Below, piece by piece: positions 7,351 to 14,805 of a stretch of DNA of 32,986 bases. Source of the DNA: Pseudonocardia terrae (GTDB taxonomy: Bacteria; Actinomycetota; Actinomycetes; Mycobacteriales; Pseudonocardiaceae); assembly GCF_021343995.1 (NCBI RefSeq), contig NZ_JAJTTE010000068.1, positions 1 to 32,986 of the forward strand, given 5' to 3'. The translations under genes and the position numbers were made by a program. The notes under the pieces are model-generated. The model was not told the origin of the DNA and made no database searches. It was given only the letters and a program-made list of their open reading frames with translations. The stretch's first letter is position 1, and every line of letters begins with the position of its first letter.

Positions 7351-8958
7351 TCACAGTGCGGCCAGGGTGTGGTGGTGCCCGCTCGCGAGGGCGACCGTCG
7401 AGGTGATCCGACGGACGAGGGCCGGGGTGTGGTGATCGGTCGTGCTTCCGTCCCCGAGAGCCCCGGCGATGTTGTTGCCCCACGCCCAGACCTGTCGACG
7501 CTGGTCGACCGCGAGGCAGTGGAAGGGGCAGGCCCCACCGACCACGGAGACGACGTCCGCCAGGCCGAGGACCTTGTCCGGCGTGGGTCGCGGGGTCAGG
7601 GTGCCGTCGCCGAGCTGGCCCCACTGGTTGTCGCCCCAGGCCCAGGCGGTGCCGTCGACCACGGCGAGGGTCACGCCGATGCCGCCGGCGACCGACGTCA
7701 CCGGGCCCTCGAGCTCGACGTGGAAGGGCCTGAGCCGGTCGTGGTACGCCGGGGGGACGTTGACCATGCCGTCGCCGATCTCCCCGTACGCGTTGGAACC
7801 CCAGGTCCAGAGTCGTCCGGTGTCGTCGACCGCCATGCTGTGGAAGCCACCGGTGCTGATGTGGGTGATCCGGCCGACGTCGGCGGGAAACCGGACGGGC
7901 CGTGGCACGGGGTCCGCGGTCTTGGTGCCCGAGCCGAGCTGGCCGGCGTTGTTGTTGCCCCAGGTCCAGACGGTGCCGTCCGTCCGCAGCGCCATGCTGT
8001 GCGCCCAGCCCGCGGTGATCGCCGTCACGCGGTCGAGGCCGGCAACGGGGCCGGGCTCGGGCTGGGGCCGGTCGTCGGACTGCGGGTTCTGGTACTGCAG
8101 GCCCCAGGTCTGAACCGTGCCGTCGTCGAGCAGGGCGAGGCTGTGCGAGAAACCCGCCGCGATCGCGACGGTGGGGCGGGGCAGGTCGATCCGGACCGGT
8201 TCGTGGCGGTGCGTGGTCGACCCGTCCCCGACCTGACCGGCCCAGTTGGGGCCCCAGGCCCAGACCACGCCAAGGTCCTCGCCGTCGTCGACCAGCGCGA
8301 GGCTGTGGGAGCCTGCGGAGAGGGCGGTGACGCCGCTGAGCTGCTCGAGCACCGTCGGCGAGTGTCGGTCGGTGGTGGTGCCGTCGCCGAGCTCCCCGTC
8401 CCGGTTCAAGCCCCACACCCAGGTCCGCGTGTCGCGGAACGGCTCCGGCTCCGCGCACCCGCCGAACGTCTGGACGAAGACGTACCCGAGGTTGTCCGAC
8501 GCCACGGCGGTCTCCACGAGCCCGGGCACGACCGCGATCCCGGTCTCCCGGTAGCTAGGGTCGAGCATGGTGCGGTGGTGCTCGGAACTGCTGATCCACC
8601 AGCCCACGGCCGCTTTCGCGCTGGTGTTCGGGTTCGGCGGCCCCGTGTAGTACGCGTCGTACCCGTTCTCGTTGGTCGGGACGGGGTTCCCGCCGCAGTA
8701 GCCGGTGTCCGCGATGCGGCTCTTCGGGGTCGACCCGGTGATCGGGTTAGTGTGGATGTGGGTGCCGCCGCCGTCCCACCACTTGATCAGGACGGCGTCG
8801 TGGGCCTGCCGCCGAGCGGCGACACGCAGCCGGGCGTTCAAGGTCAGCGGGGCGCGCCCGTTTGCCGCCCGCTCCTCGTTGACGAGGCAGAGGACTGCAG
8901 CCTCGGCGTCGGCCTGGGCGAGCTCGGCGGCGGGGACGTCGGCGTTTTCGCAGGTCAT
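7351..8958 (-). CDS. CAP-domain protein fused to RCC1 repeat propeller
   Basis: This is a two-domain protein of 535 residues. Residues about 18-168 form a CAP/SCP-PR1 domain: CLVNEERAANGRAPL at the first helix, then WWISSSEHHRTMLDPSYRETG, equivalent to the usual W..S..H...ML.P....G, and YVFVQTFGG near its end. From about 178 to the C-terminus there are seven RCC1-type repeats with cores such as WVWGLNRDGELGDG, VWTWGNNNAGQLGSG and AWAWGDNQWGQLGDG, enough for a closed seven-bladed propeller. CAP proteins are normally secreted and RCC1 propellers bind protein partners, so this could be a binding module with a CAP effector head. No signal peptide is seen from any start. ATG 8958 was chosen because GGACGGAG lies just before it; GTG codons at 8967 and 8985 are alternatives. 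It lies 96 bp before the patatin gene. The function is not known. Confidence 0.88.
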   Translation of the reverse strand: MTCENADVPAAELAQADAEAAVLCLVNEERAANGRAPLTLNARLRVAARRQAHDAVLIKWWDGGGTHIHTNPITGSTPKSRIADTGYCGGNPVPTNENGYDAYYTGPPNPNTSAKAAVGWWISSSEHHRTMLDPSYRETGIAVVPGLVETAVASDNLGYVFVQTFGGCAEPEPFRDTRTWVWGLNRDGELGDGTTTDRHSPTVLEQLSGVTALSAGSHSLALVDDGEDLGVVWAWGPNWAGQVGDGSTTHRHEPVRIDLPRPTVAIAAGFSHSLALLDDGTVQTWGLQYQNPQSDDRPQPEPGPVAGLDRVTAITAGWAHSMALRTDGTVWTWGNNNAGQLGSGTKTADPVPRPVRFPADVGRITHISTGGFHSMAVDDTGRLWTWGSNAYGEIGDGMVNVPPAYHDRLRPFHVELEGPVTSVAGGIGVTLAVVDGTAWAWGDNQWGQLGDGTLTPRPTPDKVLGLADVVSVVGGACPFHCLAVDQRRQVWAWGNNIAGALGDGSTTDHHTPALVRRITSTVALASGHHHTLAAL

Positions 8959-9027
8959 CGTGACCACTCCGTCCGATCGGGACACTCGGCAACCCGCTCG
9001 CCGCCTCGGCGCCGAGCGTTACCCCGA

Positions 9028-9091
9028 GTCCCGTTGTTCTTCCGCCAGACCCGGGTCGGCCGGTACGGCGGTAGGCGACGGGGCGTACTGA
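9028..9091 (+). pseudogene. Second sugar transferase remnant (two joined motifs)
   Basis: Bases 9028-9069 encode VPLFFRQTRVGRYG, the FFxQxRxG hallmark of bacterial sugar transferases and the very segment missing from the remnant at 5770-6179. In another frame, bases 9062-9091 encode GTAVGDGAY and a stop, the usual family C-terminus. Everything in between is lost. The last 20 bases (through 9093) are identical to 6162-6181. It has no start, is too short to function, and lies in the 142-bp gap between the CAP-RCC1 and protease genes. Confidence 0.75.
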
Positions 9092-9100
9092 GCCCGCCCG

Positions 9101-10606
9101 TCAGGGGCTCGCCGTGGTCGTGATCGTGATCTTGGGGCCGGGAGCGGAGATCGAGTCGATCTCGAGCCCCGACTTCTGACCGTCCCACCAACGGCTGTTC
9201 GGTGCGGAGGTGCTGCCGAAGGCGGTGGCGAACGGTGCGCCGTAGAGATCCGACGTGTCGCCCATGTTGGCCGCGTGCTCCAGGTCGAAATGGTTGTCCG
9301 CCTGCTCGAGCGAGCATTCGTAGTGCTGTGCCGGTGTCATCTGCTCGTTGTCGTTGCTGCCGAGCTCGTCCACGTGCCAGATGACCAAGCCCTCGTCCGG
9401 GAGTGCGCTGTCCCGCCCGGACCGCTGCCGGTTCTCCACGATGAAGTACTCGGTCGCGTTGCGGCGCTTGATCAGGAACTCGTTGGTCCCGGCCTGCACC
9501 GCGAGGGTCGTTCCCGGTTCGATCGGACTGAGCGACGAAGCCCATCCGGACGCGTTCTTCAGATAGGCATTGACGTGGACGGGATTGACGTCCGACCCAC
9601 CGCCGCACATCAGGCAGTAGTTGCCGATGCCGTTGCCCTCGGACCCGTAGTCGTACAGATCGGGGTAGTCGCAGATCACGTGCCCGTTCTCGTGGCAGAA
9701 CGTCCGGAGCGTCAGGCGGCTGCCCATGTTGGTGATCTGGTAGTCGTAGATCAGCTTGTCCGGCGCCGCCGGGTACGACGCATCCAGATGCCAGGAATGC
9801 GGCCACAGGCCCTTGGCCCAGTTGTTCACGCGGGGCCCGGCGTAGAAGACGTTGAGCGCGCGCACGAAGTCCGCGTCGTCGGTCGTGAGCGTGGAGAAGT
9901 CGAACCCGTCGGCCACGAGGTGGTCGAGTGCCTCGGTGATCAGTTCCCGGGCCCGTACCGGCTGGGGCACTGTCTCGTCGGTGTAGTACGCGCGGTCGCG
10001 CTTCGCGGTGTAGTAGGCGGTGACGACGTTCTGATAGGTCAGCTTCCCGCCTGACACCTCGGTGAAGTAGTCGCGTACGGAGCCGTTGTTGCCGAACTCG
10101 GTGTAGCCGGACTCGTTGCAGAAGGCCTCGACCTGGTCCTTCGTGATCGTGCCCTGCACGTCCGGGAACTGGACGAGCAGGCACAGACCCACGTAGTTCC
10201 CCACCGTGTGCGCACTCGGAGGCGCCGGGGCGGGGCCCGGCCTGCCCACGGTCAGCCGCGCCCTCCGTTCTGCCCGGCGGATCTCCCATCGCGGCCGGTC
10301 CTCGTCCTGGCCTCGGTTGGCGTTCACCGTCTCGGCCACCGCCTCGGGACGCACCCGCAGGTGCTTGGGCAGGTCGAGCTCAGCGGGATCGACGGTGTCG
10401 AAGCGAGGTCCTTCCGGGAGCAGATCCTGCTTGTCCGTGGCGACCGTCGCATAGTGGAAGAAGCCGGTCTCCGGGTCCTGGACGAGCGTGTACCCGTCGA
10501 GGCTCTCGAGCACCGCGGCGAACTGGTTGCCCCAGGCCCGTGCCTGCACCTCCGTGCCGTCGGGATTGAACAGCGTGACGAGTTCACCGCCATATGGGAC
10601 CGGCAT
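9101..10606 (-). CDS. M6-like metalloprotease domain protein
   Basis: Predicted zinc protease related to immune inhibitor A (M6), 501 residues. The N-terminus (FNPDGTEVQARAWGNQF and ESLDGYTLVQDPETGFFHYA) is the conserved lead-in of this family. The zinc site CHENGHVICDYPDLYDYG has His305, Glu306 and His309 of HExxH, followed by the PDLYD signature. ATG 10606 was chosen because AGGGGG lies 6-7 nt upstream and because family members start at this point; an upstream in-frame start at 10651 would add 15 residues. No signal peptide or cell-wall anchor is visible, which is unusual for a family best known from secreted proteases. Residues 100-135 are charged and then Pro/Ala-rich and may be a pro-region linker. 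It ends 8 bp from the second sugar transferase remnant and is codirectional with its neighbours. Substrate unknown. Confidence 0.88.
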   Translation of the reverse strand: MPVPYGGELVTLFNPDGTEVQARAWGNQFAAVLESLDGYTLVQDPETGFFHYATVATDKQDLLPEGPRFDTVDPAELDLPKHLRVRPEAVAETVNANRGQDEDRPRWEIRRAERRARLTVGRPGPAPAPPSAHTVGNYVGLCLLVQFPDVQGTITKDQVEAFCNESGYTEFGNNGSVRDYFTEVSGGKLTYQNVVTAYYTAKRDRAYYTDETVPQPVRARELITEALDHLVADGFDFSTLTTDDADFVRALNVFYAGPRVNNWAKGLWPHSWHLDASYPAAPDKLIYDYQITNMGSRLTLRTFCHENGHVICDYPDLYDYGSEGNGIGNYCLMCGGGSDVNPVHVNAYLKNASGWASSLSPIEPGTTLAVQAGTNEFLIKRRNATEYFIVENRQRSGRDSALPDEGLVIWHVDELGSNDNEQMTPAQHYECSLEQADNHFDLEHAANMGDTSDLYGAPFATAFGSTSAPNSRWWDGQKSGLEIDSISAPGPKITITTTASP

Positions 10607-10708
10607 GGCATCCCCCTGACCACGAATTGGGAAAGCAGCCACGGTAGCCATCGGTGAGTGGCGTAGGGGCTCGACTACGCAGAGGTACGTACGCCTGTAT
10701 CCGGCTCG

Positions 10709-11584
10709 CTATCCGTTCGCATTCTGCTCGCTGTCGTCCGGAGTCGCCGACTCGCCCGTGCTGACTGTGTCTGGGCTCGTGGTGGTCGTCCTCGGTGTCG
10801 AGCGCCTCGGTGTGGTCGTGGTGGTCGACGGCGTCGGGGTGGGTTTCGGTGTCGTGCGGGATTTCGCTGTGGTCGTCGGCGGAGGTGCGGTCGACGGAAT
10901 GGTCGTCGTGGTCTTCGGTGGCGTGGTCGTCGTGCTCCGCAGGGGTGTGGTCGTGGAAGAGCGGGACTTCGGCGTGGTGTTCGGCGGGCGCGACGACGAG
11001 GTCGCCGGGACGACCGGCGGCGGGGCCGGCGGGGCCGCCTCGTTCTCCGGGGTCAGCGGGTTGTCCACCCCGCTCGCGGAGCGGACGAACGGCGGGCTCT
11101 GGCCACCCGGGCAGCTGACGACGGCGGGCGTGACCCGATTCAGGGCGACGGTCAGTGCCGAGTAGACCGCGCAGCGCGCCGAGTTTCGGTCCGGGCCCAG
11201 GCCGTTCCAGCCGTAGGTGCTCGCCTGCTGGAAGCGGGATCGGCCCCCGGCCTCGTCGCCCTTGCACATCGCGATCGCGGCGGCGAAGAGCACGACCTCG
11301 CGTGGGCTCGTGAGACGGTCCCACTGCGCGTCCAGGGCCTGCTGGCCGGCATCGCACCCGGTCCGTACGGCGCGGTAGACGTCGGCGTCGGGCCCGTCGC
11401 CCGTGACGTCGGCAACCAAGGCCCAGTCGTAGCTCGGCGGGAAGGTCGGGACCGGCCGGGCCGTCGAGCCCGAGCCGCACGCGGCCAGCAACACGCCCAC
11501 GCCGACGACGGCCAGGCCGCGGATCAGCCGCGCCCCGCCCGCACGGACGGGCCGAGCAGGAGGACGCCCGTCCCCGCCGGCCAT
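10709..11584 (-). CDS. Lipoprotein with Thr/Pro-rich C-terminal stalk
   Basis: Hypothetical lipoprotein of 291 residues. A basic N-terminus and hydrophobic segment lead to the lipobox LLAAC with Cys36, so it should be anchored to the outer face of the membrane. A globular part (about 50-180) carries four cysteines (CDAGQQALDAQWD, MCKGDE, RCAVYSALTVALNR, VSCPGGQ) that could pair as disulfides. From about 195 to 285 it is almost only Thr, Pro, Ser, Lys and Arg, typical of a wall-spanning and possibly glycosylated stalk. I do not recognise the globular domain. It is first in the codirectional run with the M6-like protease, CAP-RCC1 and patatin genes and is the only one of the four with a clear export signal. 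Confidence 0.82.
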   Translation of the reverse strand: MAGGDGRPPARPVRAGGARLIRGLAVVGVGVLLAACGSGSTARPVPTFPPSYDWALVADVTGDGPDADVYRAVRTGCDAGQQALDAQWDRLTSPREVVLFAAAIAMCKGDEAGGRSRFQQASTYGWNGLGPDRNSARCAVYSALTVALNRVTPAVVSCPGGQSPPFVRSASGVDNPLTPENEAAPPAPPPVVPATSSSRPPNTTPKSRSSTTTPLRSTTTTPPKTTTTIPSTAPPPTTTAKSRTTPKPTPTPSTTTTTPRRSTPRTTTTSPDTVSTGESATPDDSEQNANG

Positions 11585-11669
11585 CCGGCGAGGGTCCCAG
11601 GCGCGGCGGTGAGCGTCATCGGCATGATGGCGGAGTCCGATGAGGTCCGCCCGGCAGCCGAACGCCGGG

Positions 11670-12305
11670 TCAGCGGGACGGGACGATCTTCTGGACGATC
11701 CGGTACACGGCGTCGGTGATCAGCAGGACCGCGTCGTGGTGCGCCTGCGGGGGCTTGCCGATCGGGTCGCCGACCGACAGGTCCTCGCGGTCGAGCGGCA
11801 CCAGCCCGCGCTTCATCCGGGCCTGCTCCACCAGCTCGTGGGCCCGCTTCACCGGGTCGCCCTCGGGGAGCATGGTCTCGTCGACGGCGTCGGCCAGCGC
11901 GGCGAACTCCCGCAGCGCGAACGTGTTCTTCAGGCCGGCGGGCTCCCGCTCCACGACGGCGCTGCGGTGGCGCAGGCCGGCCCCGAGGACGAGATCGGCC
12001 TTGCGGACCATCGGGCTCCGCAGCTGGCGGGCACGGAACGCGCCGGCCTGGGCGGGTCCGTCGAGTCCCCAGGGCGCCAGCTCGTCCCGGGTGTCGGGGT
12101 GCATCATCTCCCCCACCACCGCGTTCACCCCGGCGCTCAAGATCTCGAACCGCGCCGCCTCGCGGCCCCCGAGCTTCCCGACGAGCAGGTGACGCGTCAT
12201 GATCTCCGCGGCCGGGGAACGACAGAGGTTGCCGGTGCAGACGAACAGCAGCCGGAACGTGTCGGCCCGCTCGGGGTCGAGGTCCGGCTTGGCGTGTCTG
12301 CCCAC
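11670..12305 (-). CDS. Low-molecular-weight protein tyrosine phosphatase family protein
   Basis: Predicted low-molecular-weight protein tyrosine phosphatase, 211 residues from GTG 12305. The P-loop FVCTGNLCRSPAAE gives the nucleophile Cys23 and the phosphate-binding Arg29. A late DPIGKPPQAHHDAV segment holds the general-acid Asp in the position expected for the family. It is longer than the classic enzymes of about 150-160 residues because of a middle insertion. Enzymes of this type in actinobacteria dephosphorylate tyrosine kinases or cell-wall and polysaccharide proteins, but no partner kinase lies nearby. The reading frame stays open upstream with another GTG near 12353; the shorter start was chosen because family similarity begins just after it. 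It is divergent from the methyltransferase gene. Confidence 0.85.
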   Translation of the reverse strand: MGRHAKPDLDPERADTFRLLFVCTGNLCRSPAAEIMTRHLLVGKLGGREAARFEILSAGVNAVVGEMMHPDTRDELAPWGLDGPAQAGAFRARQLRSPMVRKADLVLGAGLRHRSAVVEREPAGLKNTFALREFAALADAVDETMLPEGDPVKRAHELVEQARMKRGLVPLDREDLSVGDPIGKPPQAHHDAVLLITDAVYRIVQKIVPSR

Positions 12306-12402
12306 GTCGTTCAGTGTGACTGGTCGATCGGCGGTCTGCCCACTCCGCGGCACGTCAGGGTGACGGGCACGGCAGGATCCGGGTGCGGGGAGGCGAGGGG
12401 CG

Positions 12403-13032
12403 ATGGTCACGGACGAGCAGCGGGCTCGCTGGGCGAGGTGCTGGGACGCGAGCGCCGACCGCACCGACCGGTCGATGCGCCGACTGGACCGGCTGCTGTT
12501 CCGCGACACCCGGGGCTGGGTCTGCTCCCGGGCGGAGGGCACGGTCCTCGAGGTCGCCGTCGGGACCGGGTTGAACCTGCCCCACTACCCCGCCGGGGTC
12601 CGGCTCTCGGGCGTCGACCTCAGCCCCTCGATGGTCCGGACGGCCCAGGAGCAGGCCAAATTTCTCGGGATCGAAGCCGACCTGCGGGTCGGCGACGCCG
12701 AACGACTCGACCTCCCCGACGCGTCCGTGGACACCGTGGTGTGCACGTTCTCCCTCTGCGGCATCCCCGACGACCAGCGGGCGGTCGACGAGATGGTGCG
12801 AGTGCTCAAGCCGGGTGGGCGGCTCCTCCTGGCCGACCACGTCGCGTCGTCCGTGGCGGTCGTGCGGCTCGTGCAGCGGGCCACGGAGTGGGTGTCGATC
12901 CCGGTCGGCGGGGAGCACTTCCGACGCCGGCCGCTCCACCACGTCGTCGCCGCCGGTCTGCAGGTCGAGCAGCGGGAGCGATTCGCCCTCGGGCTCGTCG
13001 AGCGGCTCGTGGCCCGCAAGCCGCGCGCCTGA
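12403..13032 (+). CDS. Class I SAM-dependent methyltransferase
   Basis: Methyltransferase of the UbiE/Methyltransf_11 type, 209 residues. Motif I is VLEVAVGTGLNLPHYP (48-62), Asp72 in SGVDLSPSM follows the second strand and should bind the ribose of SAM, DASVDTVVCTFSLCGI is motif post-II/III, and VLKPGGRLLLADH is the usual strand-5 region. The LNLPHYP variant occurs in methyltransferases annotated as phosphatidylethanolamine N-methyltransferase-like or METTL7-like, so a lipid or small-molecule acceptor is possible, but this is weak. A GAGGGG ribosome-binding site lies just before the ATG. It stands alone and is followed by a cluster of hairpins. Confidence 0.88.
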   Translation: MVTDEQRARWARCWDASADRTDRSMRRLDRLLFRDTRGWVCSRAEGTVLEVAVGTGLNLPHYPAGVRLSGVDLSPSMVRTAQEQAKFLGIEADLRVGDAERLDLPDASVDTVVCTFSLCGIPDDQRAVDEMVRVLKPGGRLLLADHVASSVAVVRLVQRATEWVSIPVGGEHFRRRPLHHVVAAGLQVEQRERFALGLVERLVARKPRA

Positions 13033-13113
13033 CACTCCCTCATCAATGCTGGGTATCTCCGGCACGGAGGGTTAACGAACGAGCACTCGTCGGCGAACAT
13101 CGGGGCGTAGACT

Positions 13114-13167
13114 CCCGCCGCGCCTGCGGCGGGTCGTACTGATCGGCCCACCGCCCCGATCAGTACG
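13114..13167 (+). other. Two tandem hairpins in the methyltransferase/HNH intergenic gap
   Basis: CCCGCCGC at 13114-13121 pairs with GCGGCGGG at 13126-13133 (8 bp, 4-nt loop). CGTACTGATCGG at 13135-13146 pairs with CCGATCAGTACG at 13156-13167 (12 bp, 9-nt loop). Together with the terminator-like hairpin at 13171-13202 they form three stem-loops in 90 nt. They may be stacked terminators or a small structured RNA; no known RNA family was recognised. Confidence 0.5.
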
Positions 13168-13170
13168 CGG

Positions 13171-13202
13171 ACGGCCCGTCCCCGCGTCCGGGGACGGGCC
13201 GT
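13171..13202. terminator. Strong bidirectional hairpin between convergent genes
   Basis: ACGGCCCGTCCCC at 13171-13183 pairs perfectly with GGGGACGGGCCGT at 13190-13202 (13 bp, 6-nt loop), followed by TT on the plus strand. It lies 7 bp beyond the HNH gene stop and about 140 bp after the methyltransferase stop, so it can end transcription from both sides. Confidence 0.75.
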
Positions 13203-13209
13203 TTGAGCG

Positions 13210-13812
13210 TCAGGCGGCCTGGGCCAGCCACGGCTCCCAGGCCGGATGCGGCTCGACGGCCAGCACGAGTACCCCTCCGGCAGCACGGCTCGGCGGCTTG
13301 GGCGTGACCCGCAGGACCCAGCCGATCTCCTCGATCAGCTTGTCGGCCTTCTTCGAGTTGCAGGCCCTGCAGGCGGCGACGCAGTTCTCCCAGCTGTGCG
13401 CCCCGCCGCGGCTGCGCGGGATCACGTGGTCGATCGTGTCGGCCTTCTTGCCGCAGTAGCCGCACCGGCGCAGGTCGCGGCGGAGAACACCGGCCCGGGT
13501 CATCGGGACCGCGCGGCGATAGGGGACGCGCACGTAGCGGGAGAGTCGCATCACCGAGGGAGCGGGGACGGTGAGGCTCTCCGAATGGAAGGCCGCCCCT
13601 TCGAGGGCGGCCTGCACACACTCCGCCTTGCCGGAGAGCATCAGGACGATCGCGCGTTTGGCCGTGACGACGGCGAGAGGCTCGAAACTCGCATTGAGCA
13701 GCAGCACCCGTGAACCCGGCGGGAGCGCCGTCACCCCGGCACTCCCTGCCCCCGTCTCCCCCTCCCCTGGCTCGGGGACGGCGACGAGGGGTTGGGGTTG
13801 TCGATCCGGCAC
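13210..13812 (-). CDS. HNH endonuclease family protein
   Basis: Predicted HNH nuclease widespread in actinobacteria, 200 residues from GTG 13812. That start has GGAGGT at a 6-nt spacing; ATG 13848 would add 12 residues without such a site. The N-terminal 30 residues are Pro/Gly/Glu-rich. The conserved domain begins at VLLLNASFEPLAVV, continues through VPAPSVMRLSRYVRVPYRR, and ends in the zinc-bound nuclease fold: CGYC (117-120), DHVIPRSRGG with His129, WENCVAACRACN with Cys148/Cys151 and Asn152. All HNH and zinc residues are present. Members of this family are chromosomal and not linked to a methylase, so they are probably not restriction enzymes; their target is unknown. Confidence 0.9.
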   Translation of the reverse strand: MPDRQPQPLVAVPEPGEGETGAGSAGVTALPPGSRVLLLNASFEPLAVVTAKRAIVLMLSGKAECVQAALEGAAFHSESLTVPAPSVMRLSRYVRVPYRRAVPMTRAGVLRRDLRRCGYCGKKADTIDHVIPRSRGGAHSWENCVAACRACNSKKADKLIEEIGWVLRVTPKPPSRAAGGVLVLAVEPHPAWEPWLAQAA

Positions 13813-14025
13813 GCGACCACCTCCGCTCGGATGAGGTAAGTCGACCATACGAGAGCCGGGTTACGCACGTGTGATATTGAGGCGGACACGCGGTGCTGGT
13901 GGGCGGCCCAGATGATCCGACGAGCGGCGGCGACAGGACGGCCGGTTCGTCCCCGAACACGCCACGTCCCCACCACCCGACGGCGGTGGGGACGTACGAC
14001 GCGTGGCGCCGGGACCCTGCGGCGG

Positions 14026-14805
14026 TCAGGACTCCCAGCGGCGGACCTGCCCGTGGGGGTCGTCGACCTCGACGCGCTCCTTGCGGACGGTGTCGGACAC
14101 CTTCCGGTCCTCGGTCACCGTCTCCTTGCCCAGGCGGACCTTCTCGACGGCCTCGGTCTGCTTGTCCACCACCGGACGCTCGGCGTGCAGGGTCACCTCC
14201 TGCTCGTCCTCACCGATCGAGGCGCGTCCCCGCCCGGTGCCGTCGGTGACGGGCTCGCGCTCGAGGCGGACCTCCTCGTGGGAGACCGGCACCGTCACGT
14301 TCTGCTCCTCGGTGACCACGTACTTGCGCAGGCGGACGCGGCCCGTCTCCTCCGCCTCCGTGCCCACCCGCAGGCGCTCCTCGGAGCGGGTCACCGCCGC
14401 GTCGTCGTGGTGGCGGCTGGGCCGCTCGTCCGCGCCCTGGGTGGCCCGGTCGGCCGGGCCGGTGTTCCCGGAGCGGCCGGTACCGCCGGCGGCACCCGTG
14501 TCGTAGTGGCGCACCAGGGCCTGCTCGTCGGGGGCGTCCAGGTGCGAGTCGCCCTCACCGACCTGCGGGGCGTCCTTGACCTGGCTCTTGGCCACCGGCA
14601 GCTCCACGTGGCCGTCCTTCAGGTCCGCGCCGCGCAGCGGGACGAAGCTCTCCCGCATCCCGAACAGGCCCGTGTTGACCGTCGCCCAGGTCGGCGCGCC
14701 GTTGCGGTCGTCGACGTAGACCTGGCCGATCTTCCCGATCTTCTCCCCACGCGTGTCGTACGCCGGGCGGCCGATGAGGTCGCGGGTCATCTCCTGCGTG
14801 ATCAT
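14026..14805 (-). CDS. PRC-barrel and DUF2382 (YsnF/AvaK) stress protein
   Basis: This 259-residue protein has an N-terminal PRC-barrel (about 8-75: LIGRPAYDTRGEKIGKIGQV, then TWATVNTGLFGMRESFVPL) and a C-terminal DUF2382 domain (about 145-250: LRKYVVTEEQNVTVPVSHEE and the following repeats of charged beta segments). A disordered, charged linker rich in Asp, Gly and Arg joins them. Such proteins are common in desiccation- and radiation-tolerant actinobacteria and are often under general stress control, but their molecular job is not known. AAGGAG lies 7 nt before the ATG. It stands alone, with a palindromic sequence about 140 bp upstream. Confidence 0.9.
   Translation of the reverse strand: MITQEMTRDLIGRPAYDTRGEKIGKIGQVYVDDRNGAPTWATVNTGLFGMRESFVPLRGADLKDGHVELPVAKSQVKDAPQVGEGDSHLDAPDEQALVRHYDTGAAGGTGRSGNTGPADRATQGADERPSRHHDDAAVTRSEERLRVGTEAEETGRVRLRKYVVTEEQNVTVPVSHEEVRLEREPVTDGTGRGRASIGEDEQEVTLHAERPVVDKQTEAVEKVRLGKETVTEDRKVSDTVRKERVEVDDPHGQVRRWES

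Noticed and set aside
7024..9123. Plus-strand open frame of 699 codons across the CAP-RCC1 gene
   Set aside because: It is a shadow of the repetitive CAP-RCC1 gene. Only its VPLFFRQTRVGRYG segment near the end is meaningful, as the sugar transferase remnant.
6157..10606. Contractile injection system or type VII secretion cargo cluster
   Set aside because: No tail sheath, spike, AAA ATPase, WXG100 or EccC-like gene lies in the window. The idea was kept only as an untested option for the signal-less proteins.
13114..13202. Possible 6C RNA or other named actinobacterial small RNA
   Set aside because: The loops do not contain the six-cytosine runs that define 6C RNA, and no other known family was recognised. 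It was kept only as an unnamed hairpin array.
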